Below, one piece after another: positions 35,601 through 45,261 of a stretch of 64,000 bases of DNA. Source of the stretch: Chrysogorgia sp. JL179-B06 (Eukaryota; Cnidaria; Anthozoa; Scleralcyonacea; Chrysogorgiidae); NCBI GenBank assembly GCA_035772405.1, contig JAYKKM010000071.1, positions 1,652,001 through 1,716,000 of the forward strand, written 5' to 3'. The first letter of the stretch is position 1. Each line of letters begins with the position of its first letter. The notes under the pieces were generated by a model. It was not told the origin of the DNA. It ran no database searches and was given only the letters and a program-made list of their open reading frames with translations. The position numbers and the translations under genes were made by a program.

Positions 35601-38600
35601 AAATATCTATGTTTATGTCCGTTCAGATAGAACTTTACCCACCTGTCCTTCCACTACCACTACACCCACTGCCACACTCCCTACCACCCCTGACACACTC
35701 CTTACCACCCCTGATACACTCCCTACCACCCCTGATACACTCCCTACCACCCCTGACACACTTCCTACCACCCCTGATACACTCCCTTCCACCCCTGACA
35801 CACTCCCTACCACTCCTGACACACTCCCTTCCACCCCCGACACACTCCCTACCACCCCTGACACACTCCCTTCCACCCCTGACACACTCCCTTCCACCCC
35901 TGACACACTCCCTACCACTCCTGATACACTCCCTTCCACCCCCGACACACTCCCTACCACCCCTGACACACTCCCTACCACTCCTGACACACTCCCTTCC
36001 ACCCCTGACACACTCCCTACCACTCCTGACACACTCCCTTCCACCCCTGACACACTCCCTACCACCCCTGATACACTCCCTACAACCCCTGACACACTCC
36101 CTACCACCCCTGCCACACTCCCTACCACCCCTGACACACCTCCTACCACCCCAATCACAACCGCTACCTCCACTCCTGCTGTACCTCCAATCATTCCTCC
36201 CTTTTTTGGTAAGTTCTTGAGCTCTTAATTATTTAAATGGTTAAATAATTACGTACACACCCATCAACGTAAATCAAAACGCTGATAGACAAGTAGATCA
36301 TCGCCATAACCATAACCATCACTAACATCACAATTATCATCAGTATCACCACCATCATCATCACCACCATCATCACCACCACTATCACTATCACTATCGC
36401 TATCATCGTCATTTGCAGGACCCTTCTGAAAAACACTGTATAGTCACCACCACTACCATTATAACCACCACCATCAACATAATCACTACCACCACCATCA
36501 ACATCATTACAACCATCACTACCATCATCAATATGAGCACCACGACCATCACTACCACCACCATCACTACCATCAATATCATCACCACCATCACCACCAT
36601 CACCACCATCACCACCATCATCACCACCATCAACATCACCACCATCACTACCATCACCACCATCATCACCACCATCACTACCATCACCACCATCATCACC
36701 ACCATCAACATCACCACCATCACTACCATCACCACCATCATCACCATCACTATCACCACCATCAACATCATCACCATCACTACCATCACCATCACTACCA
36801 TCACCATCACTACCATCACCATCAACATCACCACCAACATCATCACCATCACCACCATCACCACCACCATCATCTCCATCACCACCATAACCTCCATCAC
36901 CTCCATCACTATCACCACAACCACCATCAACACCATCATCACTATTACCACCATCATTACCACCATCAACATTATCACCATCACTACCACGACCACCATC
37001 AACATCATGACCACCATCATCACCATCATCACCATCATCACCATGACCATCAATCACCATCATATATTTATTTACCTAGGCTACACTTACGAACGAGATT
37101 CTCGTGAAAACGCGCAGACGTTTTGCTCTATCCAGTTTAAAGATTATCCAAAAGAATGATGTTAATCAAATAACTATTCATCTTTTTGTTATCCTAGAAT
37201 GCAATAAAACGCTGGACATCGTGATCGCTGTCGATTCATCAGGCAGTGTAATGGACATACCATTTCAAAGAATCAAGAGCTTTATCAGTAAACTCACGAC
37301 ACGCTTCACAAGTACACCACCGACTTACTTCAGTCTCATTTACTATAACTATAATGTCGTTACCCTGACAACATTAAAGGAGAAAATCACCAATTCCTTA
37401 AGATTACGTAACCTTATTCGAGATATGAGATATTTAGGTCAGGCAACATTGACGCAGAAAGCATTAACAACAGCGCAGACGTTATTTGACGATGGAGCAC
37501 GTATGGAGCCTGGTGTTGAGAAAGTTCTTGTTTTGTTTACGGATGGCAGAACTTATGGAGGAAAACAAACACTGAGAGAACCTTTGAAGAAATTACGAGA
37601 GGTAAGCTTACAGAGTATTTCACTATCTAGTGTAGGGTAATGTAATGCAGTAATGTAATGTATAGTATACAGAGTATTACAGTGTGGTGTAATGATAGTG
37701 ATGGTGATGATGTAGTGCAGTGCAGTGCAGTGCAGTGCAGTGCAGTGCAGTGCAGTGCAGTGCAGTGCAGTGCAGTGCAGTGCAGTGCAGTGCAGTGCAG
37801 TGCAGTGCAGTGCAGTGCAGTGCAGTGCAGTGCAATATTGCATTGTATTGTAGCACAGTGCAGTGCAGTGCAGTGCATTGTGGTGTAGCACAGCACAGCA
37901 CAGCACAGCCACAGAGCACAGGACAGCCACAGAGCACAGGACAGCCACAGAGCACAGCACAGCACAGCACAGCACAGCACTGTGGTGTAGTATGGTGTAG
38001 TGTGGTGTGATGTAGTGAGGTGTAGTGAGGTGTAGTGTGGTATGTTGTAATGTAGTGTGGTGTAGTGTGGTGTGATGTAGTGGTGTGATGTAATCGGGTA
38101 GTGAGGTGTAGTGAAGTGTTAAGGGCCTTCGCTCGAAACGTTAGACTACTTACACGCTATTTCGGCAGTACACCAACCTTTTTAGATATTTGATTTGTAT
38201 TTCTACACTGCCTACGCAGCACAACACATTTTATGTAGTGTTGTGTAGTGTGGTGACATGGTGTGAAGTAGTGTGATGTAGTGTGGTGTAGCTTAGTGAA
38301 TGTAATGAATGTAATGTAACTCAGCAATGTGGTATGCCAGCTGGATGACATGAAGTGCGGTGTAGTATATAGTGTGCTTAAATAACACAATGCTTCAGTT
38401 TATTCACTGTTTTGTCTTGGGTTTGTTATTTTAATAGACTGGTGTGCGTGTGACAGCCGTTGCAGAAGGACCGATGGACTACCTGGATCGCTATTCCTTA
38501 TTACTAATAGCTGAAAATAATTCAAATTTGGTAATCACGCCATCACTGGACGGACTTTCAACAGCCCAAATCGAAAGAGAAATAGACAGAGTCACAAATA

Positions 38601-38620
38601 TGGCGTGTACACGCTCGTGA
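26700..38620 (+). CDS. Secreted multi-module cysteine-rich, mucin-like VWA protein
   Basis: Eleven exons: 26700-26766, 27441-27654, 28234-28701, 30232-30726, 30970-31452, 32329-32805, 33048-33533, 34283-34780, 35403-36208, 37198-37601, 38438-38620; total 4581 bases, 1526 residues, all phases consistent. Exon 1 is a signal peptide (MFYTIFFLFSLLNDAQG). Seven modules follow, each split by a phase-2 intron. The first half carries KCG-x-VEYKLTKLGCW and AFPELLLTA, the second FVCDC, LQFYGECWSGP and LCSG. Short Pro/Thr linkers join them. A PTTPDTL stalk leads to a VWA domain with MIDAS residues DSSGS, ATLTQ and FTDG. There is no transmembrane segment, so it is probably secreted, for example into matrix or mucus. 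The module family is unnamed to me. Function unknown. Confidence 0.88.
27078..27395. repeat. Satellite (ATTGATGGATCG)n
   Basis: About 25 degenerate copies of GATGGATCGATT and GATTGATGGATT in intron 2, ending 46 bases before exon 2. Confidence 0.92.
27441..27654 (+). CDS. Exon 2: first half of module 1
   Basis: Enters in phase 1 and leaves in phase 2. It encodes KCSGFNLMKVGCYHERD and ALPELVLTA, ending FLER. It has GCY where later modules have GCW, as in the paralogue at 46707, so it is the more ancestral-looking half-module. Confidence 0.85.
27880..28082. repeat. Half copy of the GACATTGGCAAC foldback MITE
   Basis: Right arm only: ACGTCAGATACCGTCTCATT...AATTTTTGTTGCCAATGTCC, ending in TTTAA. 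Intron between exons 2 and 3, next to an ATGATAATT microsatellite (27735-27810). Confidence 0.75.
28234..34780 (+). CDS. Exons 3-8: array of six symmetric phase 2-2 module exons
   Basis: Exon lengths are 468, 495, 483, 477, 486 and 498 bases, all multiples of three. Each starts G-TTT (completing an Arg codon) with FVCDC or FICDC, runs through GECWSGP, a Pro/Thr linker and VKCG...KLGCW, and stops after FLKR, FLQR or SLER. Each exon therefore carries the C-terminal half of one module and the N-terminal half of the next. Exon 3 is the most diverged (YFECWSG, CAGTGEF). Exons 4-8 are very alike, down to their flanking introns. Confidence 0.88.
28771..29296. repeat. MITE, inverted copy of the GPCR-intron element
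   Basis: Starts AAGAAGACTGGATCGAGCAA and ends ACAGTCCTATTTTTGAGATC, mirroring 20835-21293. The segment TAATTATCCAGTGAGAGAAG occurs twice, showing an internal rearrangement. Intron between exons 3 and 4. Confidence 0.8.
29305..30070. repeat. Polypurine satellite (GGATAAGGAGGA)n
   Basis: About 760 bases with almost no pyrimidine except T on the plus strand, in variable units of GGATAAGGAGGAAAGTGAGG. The long minus-strand frames across it are low-complexity artefacts. Confidence 0.93.
31712..32186. repeat. TTAA-flanked foldback MITE between exons 5 and 6
   Basis: TACATTGGCAACAAAAAATT at the left and AATTTTTGTTGCCAATGTCC at the right, flanked by TTAA (31708-31711 and 32187-32190). The sister intron 30727-30969 lacks it, so insertion followed the exon duplication. 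Confidence 0.88.
33650..34215 (-). mobile_element. Penelope-like retroelement fragment, frameshifted GIY-YIG end
   Basis: From 34203 leftwards the minus strand encodes FAVVPYSQGITEPIKRIL, typical of the link between RT and endonuclease, then YSIPCNDCDQEYIGKTKRQF. The frame is lost near 33925, and family-like residues (ALSEHACVTYHEI, WENSKII) continue in another frame to a stop near 33795. A terminal CTGGTGAAGACA...TGTCGAAACGTTG motif lies at 33680-33735. It sits in the intron between exons 7 and 8 and is absent from the sister intron. Confidence 0.8.
34975..35360. repeat. Dispersed repeat, inverted copy at 56630-57015
   Basis: Shares CTATAGAGGCTTTCTTATTC, CGCTTCGTGTCAGTCAAGGC and GACGCATTGCACG-type blocks, in opposite orientation, with the 56.6-kb segment. 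It lies immediately before exon 9. Confidence 0.8.
35403..36208 (+). CDS. Exon 9: end of module 7 plus mucin-like stalk
   Basis: Begins FVCDCVSQVNNKGYSIFG, then YGECWSGPRAQC and MLCSGD. The rest (35640-36160) is a 21-base coding minisatellite giving about 22 heptads of PTTPDTL or PSTPDTL, closing with PPIIPPFFG. It leaves in phase 1 to the VWA exon. The Thr/Pro density predicts heavy O-glycosylation. Confidence 0.87.
36310..37060. repeat. (ACCATC)n satellite
   Basis: About 750 bases of ACCATC, ATCACC and AACATC variants between the stalk and VWA exons. It is open in several frames on both strands; none is credible as coding. Confidence 0.95.
37198..38620 (+). CDS. Exons 10-11: C-terminal VWA domain
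   Basis: Exon 37198-37601 encodes CNKTLDIVIAVDSSGSV (first MIDAS loop), YLGQATLTQKAL (second loop Thr) and VLVLFTDGRTYGG (third loop Asp). Exon 38438-38620 completes the fold (TGVRVTAVAEG...) and ends NMACTRS-stop, leaving a cysteine near each domain edge that could pair. The complete MIDAS predicts divalent-cation-dependent ligand binding. Confidence 0.87.
37713..38150. repeat. (GCAGT)n and degenerate TGTGGTGTAG satellite
   Basis: Pure GCAGT at 37713-37832, then ACAGCACAGC and TGTAGTGTGG variants, inside the VWA-splitting intron. The end (38131-38225) has CTTCGCTCGAAACGTTAGAC and TTTGTATTTCTACACTGCCT. The latter recurs at 23978-24005 and may be a Penelope-type terminus. Confidence 0.9.
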
Positions 38621-38848
38621 AAGCCACGATGACTTCTAGAAATACATTGTGTTTTACTCATATATATATTTAAATTTATTAATAAGTGCAACGAAGTGTG
38701 GTCTGTTAGGCCGTGGTACCGTCGTGTAGTGAATTATGAAAGGAAATGGTTCGTGTTTTTGTGTACTTCATCAAGTTGTGCATTTGGGGAAGTTGTGAGA
38801 ACTCGACGAAAGAGTAAGAGTTGTTCAAGAGGATAGCCGAGAGCAACG

Positions 38849-40300
38849 TTAAAGAGATGCTCCACCCCAAAACAAGTGTTGCTTAAAGTGCCCATAACCT
38901 CAAAATGTTCTATTGTCTTGTTTGGAAGAACTTTTAAAATGATAAAGTTACTTCTTTTGAAGATTTTCACTTCTTCGCTTTCTTTCTGAGATATATCAGT
39001 TTGTTTGATATGCAAATGTATGGAATTTCGTCACACCTGCATAATGACTTATTGGAGAAATGTGTACATCTCTTTCATTCTCGAACGAAATCCTTTAAAA
39101 TCAAGAAGTTTGGTGTCGTGGGAGAAACACGCACACACGTGTTATTCACACTTTAGTGTTTTTATGTCATGAACGCAAAGATATATAACATTCTCTGATA
39201 ACTCATTATGCATGTGTGACGAAATTCCAGATATTTGCATATCAAACAAACTGATATATCTCAAAAAGAAAGCGAAGAAGTGAAAATCTTCAAAAGAAGT
39301 TACTTTATCATTTTAAAAATTCTTCCAAATAAGACAATAAAAAAATTTATGAGGTTAGGGGCACTTTAACTAAAAGTTCATTCGCCTTACATGAGAATGG
39401 GTATTAGTTTTCTTCTGATATTTTTAGTTTCAGAGAAATTTGGTTTTCTTCATTATATTTTTGTAAATTGAAGGCCGCCATTTTTTTTCTGATTGCGGGC
39501 GAGGTGGCTCCATTAATGTTTGACGTCATTGAGTGATATAGAAACACTTTGAAAATAAATCCTTACCACAATAGCGTGAATAGAAATCCTGCACAATAGA
39601 CTAAGACCACGTTATTGTCATGCTATTGTGAAGGGTTTCTTTGTGTAGTGTTTCTACCACTCAATGACGTAAAAATTTGAAAATCGCCTTCAATTGACCA
39701 AAAATACGATAAACAAAGCCAAATTTTTCTCAAACAAACTAAACGATTAGAAGAAAACTAATTCCCATTCTCATACAAGGCGACAAAGAACTTTCATTTA
39801 AAGTGCCCATGACCCCAAATACGATATTACTGATATAGATGCTACATGAAATGAAAAGTTGAATGCCAAAATATTTTATGATTTGAGCCTTGCGTTGATG
39901 TGCTATAAAGATTTGTTTGTCAGAAATGGTAATGAGTGTGACGTCATTTACGGCATTTGGCTTTCTTTTCTGCTTTCCGTGTGATAGACTGGTTGAGGAT
40001 TTGAGTGAAAAAGTTGATAAAATCTTTACTATAGCGGTCAAGTACATCATCAACGTTTGAGTTCGATTAATTTGCTTTAACAGTAGAATATTGTATCCGA
40101 AATGATGCCGTAAATGACGTCACACTCATTAGCATTTCTGACAAACAAACCTTTATAAAACATCAATGTAAAGCTCAAATCATAAAATATTTTGCTATTC
40201 AACTATTCACTTCATGTAGAATATATATTACTAATATCGTATTTGGGGTCATGGGCACTTTAAGCAACACTTGTTTTGAGAGTAGAGTGTCTCTATAAGA
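38849..40300. repeat. Nest of foldback MITEs separated by TTAA
   Basis: Outer arms GAGATGCTCCACCCCAAAAC (38853-38882) and GCAACACTTGTTTTGAGAGT (40264-40296) are inverted. Between them lie three palindromic elements at 38887-39365 (AGTGCCCATAACCTC ends), 39370-39797 (AAAAGTTCATTCGCC ends) and 39802-40259 (AGTGCCCATGACCCC ends). TTAA sits at all four junctions (38883, 39366, 39798, 40260). Confidence 0.85.
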
Positions 40301-40632
40301 GGAACTGTACTAAAAATATATATTACATTTTAATAAAGAAAATATTTGCTCGCGAATAGGAATTTTATGTTTTCCATCTTCTCGGTTTCTTATAGTCTCT
40401 ATATATATGTCAATAGTTAGGTAGCAGTCATTATTTATGGGTGGTAGGGGGTGGTAGGGGGTGGATGTTTTTGAGGAGGGTTACGAAATTTTAAAGATTG
40501 CTGAAGGAGGGGTTATGTTAATTTCTGATTAGAAGAAGGAGGGGTTACCGAAAAAATTTAAAAAAAGAGTTTTGATATTCAACAAGAAAAATATACAGTA
40601 AAAACCCGCGTATAAGAACCTAGATTTTAAGA

Positions 40633-41195
40633 ACCTGTTAGGCTACAAGAGCTTGGTCCACCCTCCATATACTAAAGGCAACATCAACAAATTGGAAATG
40701 GTACAGAGGTGTGCAGCCCGCTTTGTCTTAAATCGTTATCATAATACATCAAGTGTTAATGAAATGCTGGAAGAACTGCAATGGGATACTCTAGAAACGA
40801 GAAGGAAAAGGGACAGGCTATTTATCTTTTACAAAATATGCCATGGTCAAATTGAAACTGATGCTTTAAAGTATTTGACACCTCTGGAACATAAAAGTCG
40901 CCATGTGAATGCTAAAGCCTATAGAGTACCCTTCGCAAGCACCGATTACTATAAATTTTCCTATTTTCCAATGACCTTACGAGATTTGAACATCTTGCAG
41001 CAGGGAGCAGTCAATGCCCCATCCCCGACGGCATTTTCAAATTATCAAATATAACTTTGACTAATTGACTCTTATTTTATTTTATTATTTTATTATTATT
41101 ATTATTTTTCTCTTTCTTTGTAAACTTCTATTATTTCGATTTGCAAGAATCATCTTTGAGAGATGGAGGCAAATAAAGGCAGATAAGATAAGATA
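40633..41195 (+). mobile_element. LINE 3' fragment, reverse-transcriptase C-terminus
   Basis: Encodes HPPYTKGNINKLEMVQRCAA, RFVLNRYHNTSSVNEML and WDTLETRRKRDRL to a stop at 41052-41054. This is the conserved C-terminal tail of CR1/jockey-type LINE proteins. A short 3'UTR ends in GATAAGATAAGATAA, a typical LINE tail. It is 5' truncated and inactive. Confidence 0.8.
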
Positions 41196-41377
41196 ATATT
41201 TTCCATTTAGACCCCCTTTACATAAGAACCTGTTTTAGGCTAAAATTTGAAAGCAGGTTCTTATTTTATCAAATAAGGTCAAAACTAAAAATTTATAAAT
41301 CAAAGAAAATAAACTCTACAAAGTAATGAAAATGAGCCAGAACCAGACAAATAGTGTATATATATGTCTACAGTTAC

Positions 41378-41633
41378 CTAAATCATGAAAATCAGCGGTC
41401 AGTAACCGGTGACCCCTGCTGTTATTGCTAGCATTGGCAATACAAGTGACAAAATCACTACCCATGTAATTCACTCCATAGTGAAAATGCAATCCGAGAT
41501 GGAACAGCTTCAGACTTTCCAGAATCTTTTTGCAAAGAAAATTCAAGGAGGTATGAGCAGTCGTCTGATGACGTAATAAAAACGCTAAATTGGATTCCTT
41601 TGACTGGACGGCGTTTTGGTCACCGTTGCATTT
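41378..41633 (-). CDS. Possible orphan exon of an unrecognised gene
   Basis: A 256-base open stretch bounded by an acceptor (TTGAACAG) and a donor (GTAACT), phase 0 to phase 1. It encodes KCNGDQNAVQSKESNLAFLL, LKLFHLGLHFHYGVNYMG and GHRLLTADFHDLG. Composition looks protein-like and is not repetitive, but no partner exon was found nearby and I do not recognise the family. It could be an exon of a minus-strand gene or a retained gene fragment. Confidence 0.3.
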
Positions 41634-41696
41634 CTGTTCAAAATGCAATTAAATGAGACATACCAGAACACCTTGGGTGTTATAGATCACCATTAA

Positions 41697-42198
41697 AGGG
41701 ACACTCCGGCCAAAATACAAATGTAGTTCATATGAAAGATCTTACTGACTTTAGTTGATTTCCAAAGTTTCAGCATTCCCATCAATTTAGTTAAGAAGAT
41801 ATGGCTAGTTGAAGTTGGAGAGTTTGTCCAATTTCGATGCCATTTTGTTTCTCAAATATGACGTCGCTGAGTGATGCTATCTTGTATTATGCCTAAGAAG
41901 CTCCTCTACTTTTCTGCATGATGAACTAAATAGTTTATTTCGACTAATTTTCGTCCAAACAGTATTCACAACAGCTATCACTATGTGATTGCCATCAAAA
42001 CAACTCCACTGCCGATAAAGAATCACTCAATGACGTCATATTCGCAAAACCAATATGGCGTCAAACTCCTCAAATTTTCAACTTCAACTAGCCATATCTT
42101 CTTAACTAAATTGATAGGAATGCTGAAACTTTGGAAATCAACTAAAGTCAGTAAGATCTTTCATATGAACTACATTTGTATTTTGGCTGGAGCATCCC
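41697..42198. repeat. TTAA-flanked foldback MITE (AGGGACACTCCGGCC ends)
   Basis: Flanked by TTAA at 41693-41696 and 42199-42202. GAAAGATCTTACTGACTTTAG is mirrored by CTAAAGTCAGTAAGATCTTTC. Same family as 57478-57970. Confidence 0.9.
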
Positions 42199-42202
42199 TT
42201 TA

Positions 42203-42510
42203 AGTCAGTCACACGGACACAACACAAAAAATGGACATCTACCTAAGCCAAGTACTGAATGGGCAAAGAGGACAACTTATTATAGGGCAACTAATGATTG
42301 GAAATTACTTCCAGATGCCCTGAGGAAGCCAATGCCTCAAAATATTTTTAAGAGAGAACTCAGAATGTTTTTAATTAGTCAATATCATTAACGTTTGCAT
42401 AGTTTTATATATTTTATGTCATTCTTGTTTAACTTTTGTAATTTTATTTATCAGAGGACCTTCCTGAAAATCACTTTTAGTGACGGAAGCTTTTCCTCTT
42501 TAAATATTAA

Positions 42511-42565
<55 letters not shown>
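42203..42565 (+). mobile_element. LINE 3' tail with (ATT)n end
   Basis: Encodes LPKPSTEWAKRTTYYRATND, then WKLLPDALRKPMPQNIFKRE and a stop at 42389-42391. The W-x-LP...NIFKREL motif is typical of LINE ORF C-termini. An ATT microsatellite (42510-42565) forms the 3' end. Confidence 0.75.
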
Positions 42566-42567
<2 letters not shown>

Positions 42568-42805
42568 TGAGCAAAGTAGCAGAGCCCGCGTGACGACGTA
42601 AGAGCGGATGCGAGGGAGACTAGCAGGTGTCTTTATGAATTAAAACCAATTTCTGTTGTGTGCTATATTAACACTCGAGAATAATTGAATACGTTAGACC
42701 AATTACGCAGCCAGGAAAAAAGATATTATGCGGTGGCGAAACGATATGGATTTTATGTGATATTTTATACTATATATTTTCATATACATATATGGAAAAA
42801 GTGAC

Positions 42806-42878
42806 TGCCCCAACCGGGAATCGAACCCTGGTCTCCGAATCAACGTTTCGGCACTCTAACCTTTGAGCTATTGAGACA
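42806..42878 (-). tRNA. tRNA-like sequence, anticodon position GTT; probably a pseudogene or SINE head
   Basis: On the minus strand the acceptor ends TGTCTCA/TGGGGCA pair with GU wobbles, the D arm is GCTC...GAGT, and the anticodon stem CCGAA/TTCGG encloses ACGTTGA. T arm: CAGGG-TTCGATT-CCCGG with one mismatch. Base 33 is C instead of U and the body does not match canonical tRNA-Asn. A true gene is unlikely. Confidence 0.4.
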
Positions 42879-43129
42879 CGGTCAGAACAGTCAGTGATTT
42901 CTCCATATACATATTAAATTCGTCGCTTTCACTCGACACCAACAGGCAGACATCTCATCCCATAACGTAGAGCGAGACCTCTCGAGCGCACTTCCCAAAG
43001 TAGCGAAGCGATACACAACTTCTTGTATACAGAGGGTTTTAAGAATGAATAATTGACATGTTTAATGTAATTGTAAATGTAATTTCCATTACCGCTATTA
43101 GCCATTAATTTCCATTACCGCTATTTGGA

Positions 43130-43225
43130 ACAAACTGCCACTTAGTCTGCGTTCATCTGGCTCCCTTAATTTCTTTAAGCAGTGTATAGATGTTTTCGTG
43201 ATTATACCAGAAAGAATTTAAGCAA
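43130..43225 (+). mobile_element. Short LINE C-terminal remnant
   Basis: IWNKLPLSLRSSGSLNFFKQ then CIDVFVII: the same W-x-LP...FK tail motif as at 42300 and 50700. Only about 30 codons remain. Confidence 0.6.
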
Positions 43226-43374
43226 TTCACGTCTTTTCCTGATTTTAAATTTTAACTTTACACAGTGTATTTCATCTGTCATGTAATTAGGACTTCATCT
43301 TGTATCATAATATTAATATTTTCATGTAATTTGGTCATTAATTTTTAGAGTTTTATACCTTTGTACATATATAT

Positions 43375-43545
43375 ACATAGTGGTCAGAGCACTGCACTAG
43401 CAATCGCAGGGTCGCGGGTTCAATTCCAGCCGGAAGGCCGCTAAGTTGCATTTTTCGCAACTGGTCCCGGTTTGGTCTTAAAATGTATGTATTCCAACAC
43501 TCGAAATTTTCCTTCACAATAAATCCTTTCAACATGTAGTTTGAT
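43375..43545 (+). repeat. tRNA-derived SINE, second family
   Basis: TAGTGGTCAGAGCACTGCAC (A box), CGGGTTCAATTCCAGCCGGA (B box), then GCATTTTTCGCAACTGGTCC and the tail AACACTCGAAATTTTCCTTC. Other copies are at 26521, 44850, 57375 and 58150. Confidence 0.85.
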
Positions 43546-43882
43546 CGAGTGAAATGCCAAATATTACATATATATATATATATAGATATATATATATATA
43601 TAAAATTTCATGAAGATAAGTCACAAGGGGAAAAAACTAGGCTTCCTTGAGCCCTATAGGGCTGCTACTTCGTGTACCGGACACAGAATATTATACAATT
43701 GAAATATTTAGTTTAAAAGTAGGATTAGTATTCCTTTTTAGAGTTTTTCTATTTAGAGTTTCTATTTGGGTTATGGTTACGTTTTTTTGTTCTTATAAAG
43801 CTTCTGAATCCTGAGAAAACAACCTTGATGTGTCTATGACGTAGTCTGTGTCCATAAATCCATTGTGTACAGTATGTGTGTG

Positions 43883-44305
43883 GTACACACGTAAAAACGC
43901 ACAGTCTGTTTTTACCTGTTAACAGTCAAAAACATGGTTGATATCGACAGGCTTGAACAGGGTTGAGCTGGCCAGCTTGAACAGGGTTGTGAACAGGCCT
44001 GTTCATGGATGTTGAAACAGTATTGTTCATGCATGATACAACATGTTGTCAGAGCATGATGAAATAACAGGCTTGAACAGCGTTGTTACAACAGCCATGA
44101 ACTTGGTTGTTCTATCAAGCTGGTTTTTGCATGTTCTAACATGCATGACAACTGCTGTCGATTCAACAAGCCTGTCTCAACATGTTGAAACATGCTTGAA
44201 CCGTGCTGTTATTTTAACAGTCCTGATCTATCATGTTGACAATGCTGTTACAGGCATGTTGAACCAACAACCTTGTTACAGCCTGTGAGATTTTTACGTG
44301 CGTAC
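43883..44305. repeat. MITE with GTACRCACGTAAAAA ends and dense quasi-palindromic interior
   Basis: The left GTACACACGTAAAAACGCAC and the right end, inverted GTACGCACGTAAAAATCTCAC, form terminal repeats that continue into ACAGNCTGT. The interior is a mosaic of GCTTGAACAG, CAACATGTTG, GTTCATGGATGTTGAAACA and related words in both orientations. Confidence 0.75.
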
Positions 44306-44581
44306 ACGAAGAAGATTCCCAATAATAGACTAATATTTAGTCCAATATAGTTATGCATTATTTAGAAAACCATTATCTAGAAAGGCAGCCACATTGAGCA
44401 TATAGTGCTTGCTAATATCGCTCTAAGATAGAATATTGATTTCTCCGTCAATGCCTCATTGGTAAGCGCGAATACAGAAAACAAAACAGAATATAAAGGT
44501 ACTCTAAAGTGAAATAAATTTTAGCTTGTCAGCTGTTTTGATTGATTTCTATTCACTTACTAGCACCTTTCACGTTTGGCC

Positions 44582-44589
44582 TTTAAAAG
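44582..44589 (+). promoter_or_regulatory. TATA-like element upstream of the one-module VWA gene
   Basis: TTTAAAAG lies 118 bases before the ATG at 44707. This would give a 5'UTR of about 90 bases. No intron signal is needed. Weak call from motif and position only. Confidence 0.3.
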
Positions 44590-44706
44590 GCTTTTGTTCA
44601 CGAGTGTTAGAGTTCACCCGGCAGTAATCCTTTGTTGCAAAACATATTTAAAAAGGCCGCATTTTTTACGTATAACGCACAACACTCTGGTCTACTGCCA
44701 ACCAAG

Positions 44707-45226
44707 ATGTCCTGTACCGTGTTATCTGTATTCTTTTTGATTTTAGTGACGGATTTTTCAGTGAATTTAGGTGAGTTTTGTTCTTTCCAAGTGGAATAAA
44801 TACAATGGAGTATATAACGATATATAGTATATATAAGTAATATTTGGTATTTCACTTGATTAAACTACATGTTCTGAGGATTTATGGTGAAGGAAAATTT
44901 CGAGTGTTGACATTTTAAGACCAAACCGGGACCAGTTGCGAAAAATGCAACTTCAAGGCCTTCCGGCTGGAATTGAACCCGCGACCCTGCGATGCTAGTG
45001 CAGTGCTCTAACCACTGAGCTACGGAGGAAGTTGCCGAGAGCCAAGTCACGAGTTCTGTAAATATAGTGGTGGTAATGCCGGGATAAGATTCTGGGTATA
45101 TTATAGGTAATATTTGGCATTTCACTCAAAGGAAAATTTCGAGTGTTGGAATATATAACACTCGAAATTTTCCTTCACCATAAATCCTTAGAACATATAG
45201 TATATATATATATATATAATCCTTTC

Positions 45227-45261
<35 letters not shown>

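Noticed and set aside
36233..37159. Long open frames on both strands with His/Thr/Asp/Met runs
   Set aside because: Produced by (ACCATC)n between the stalk and VWA exons; exon borders and phases skip it.
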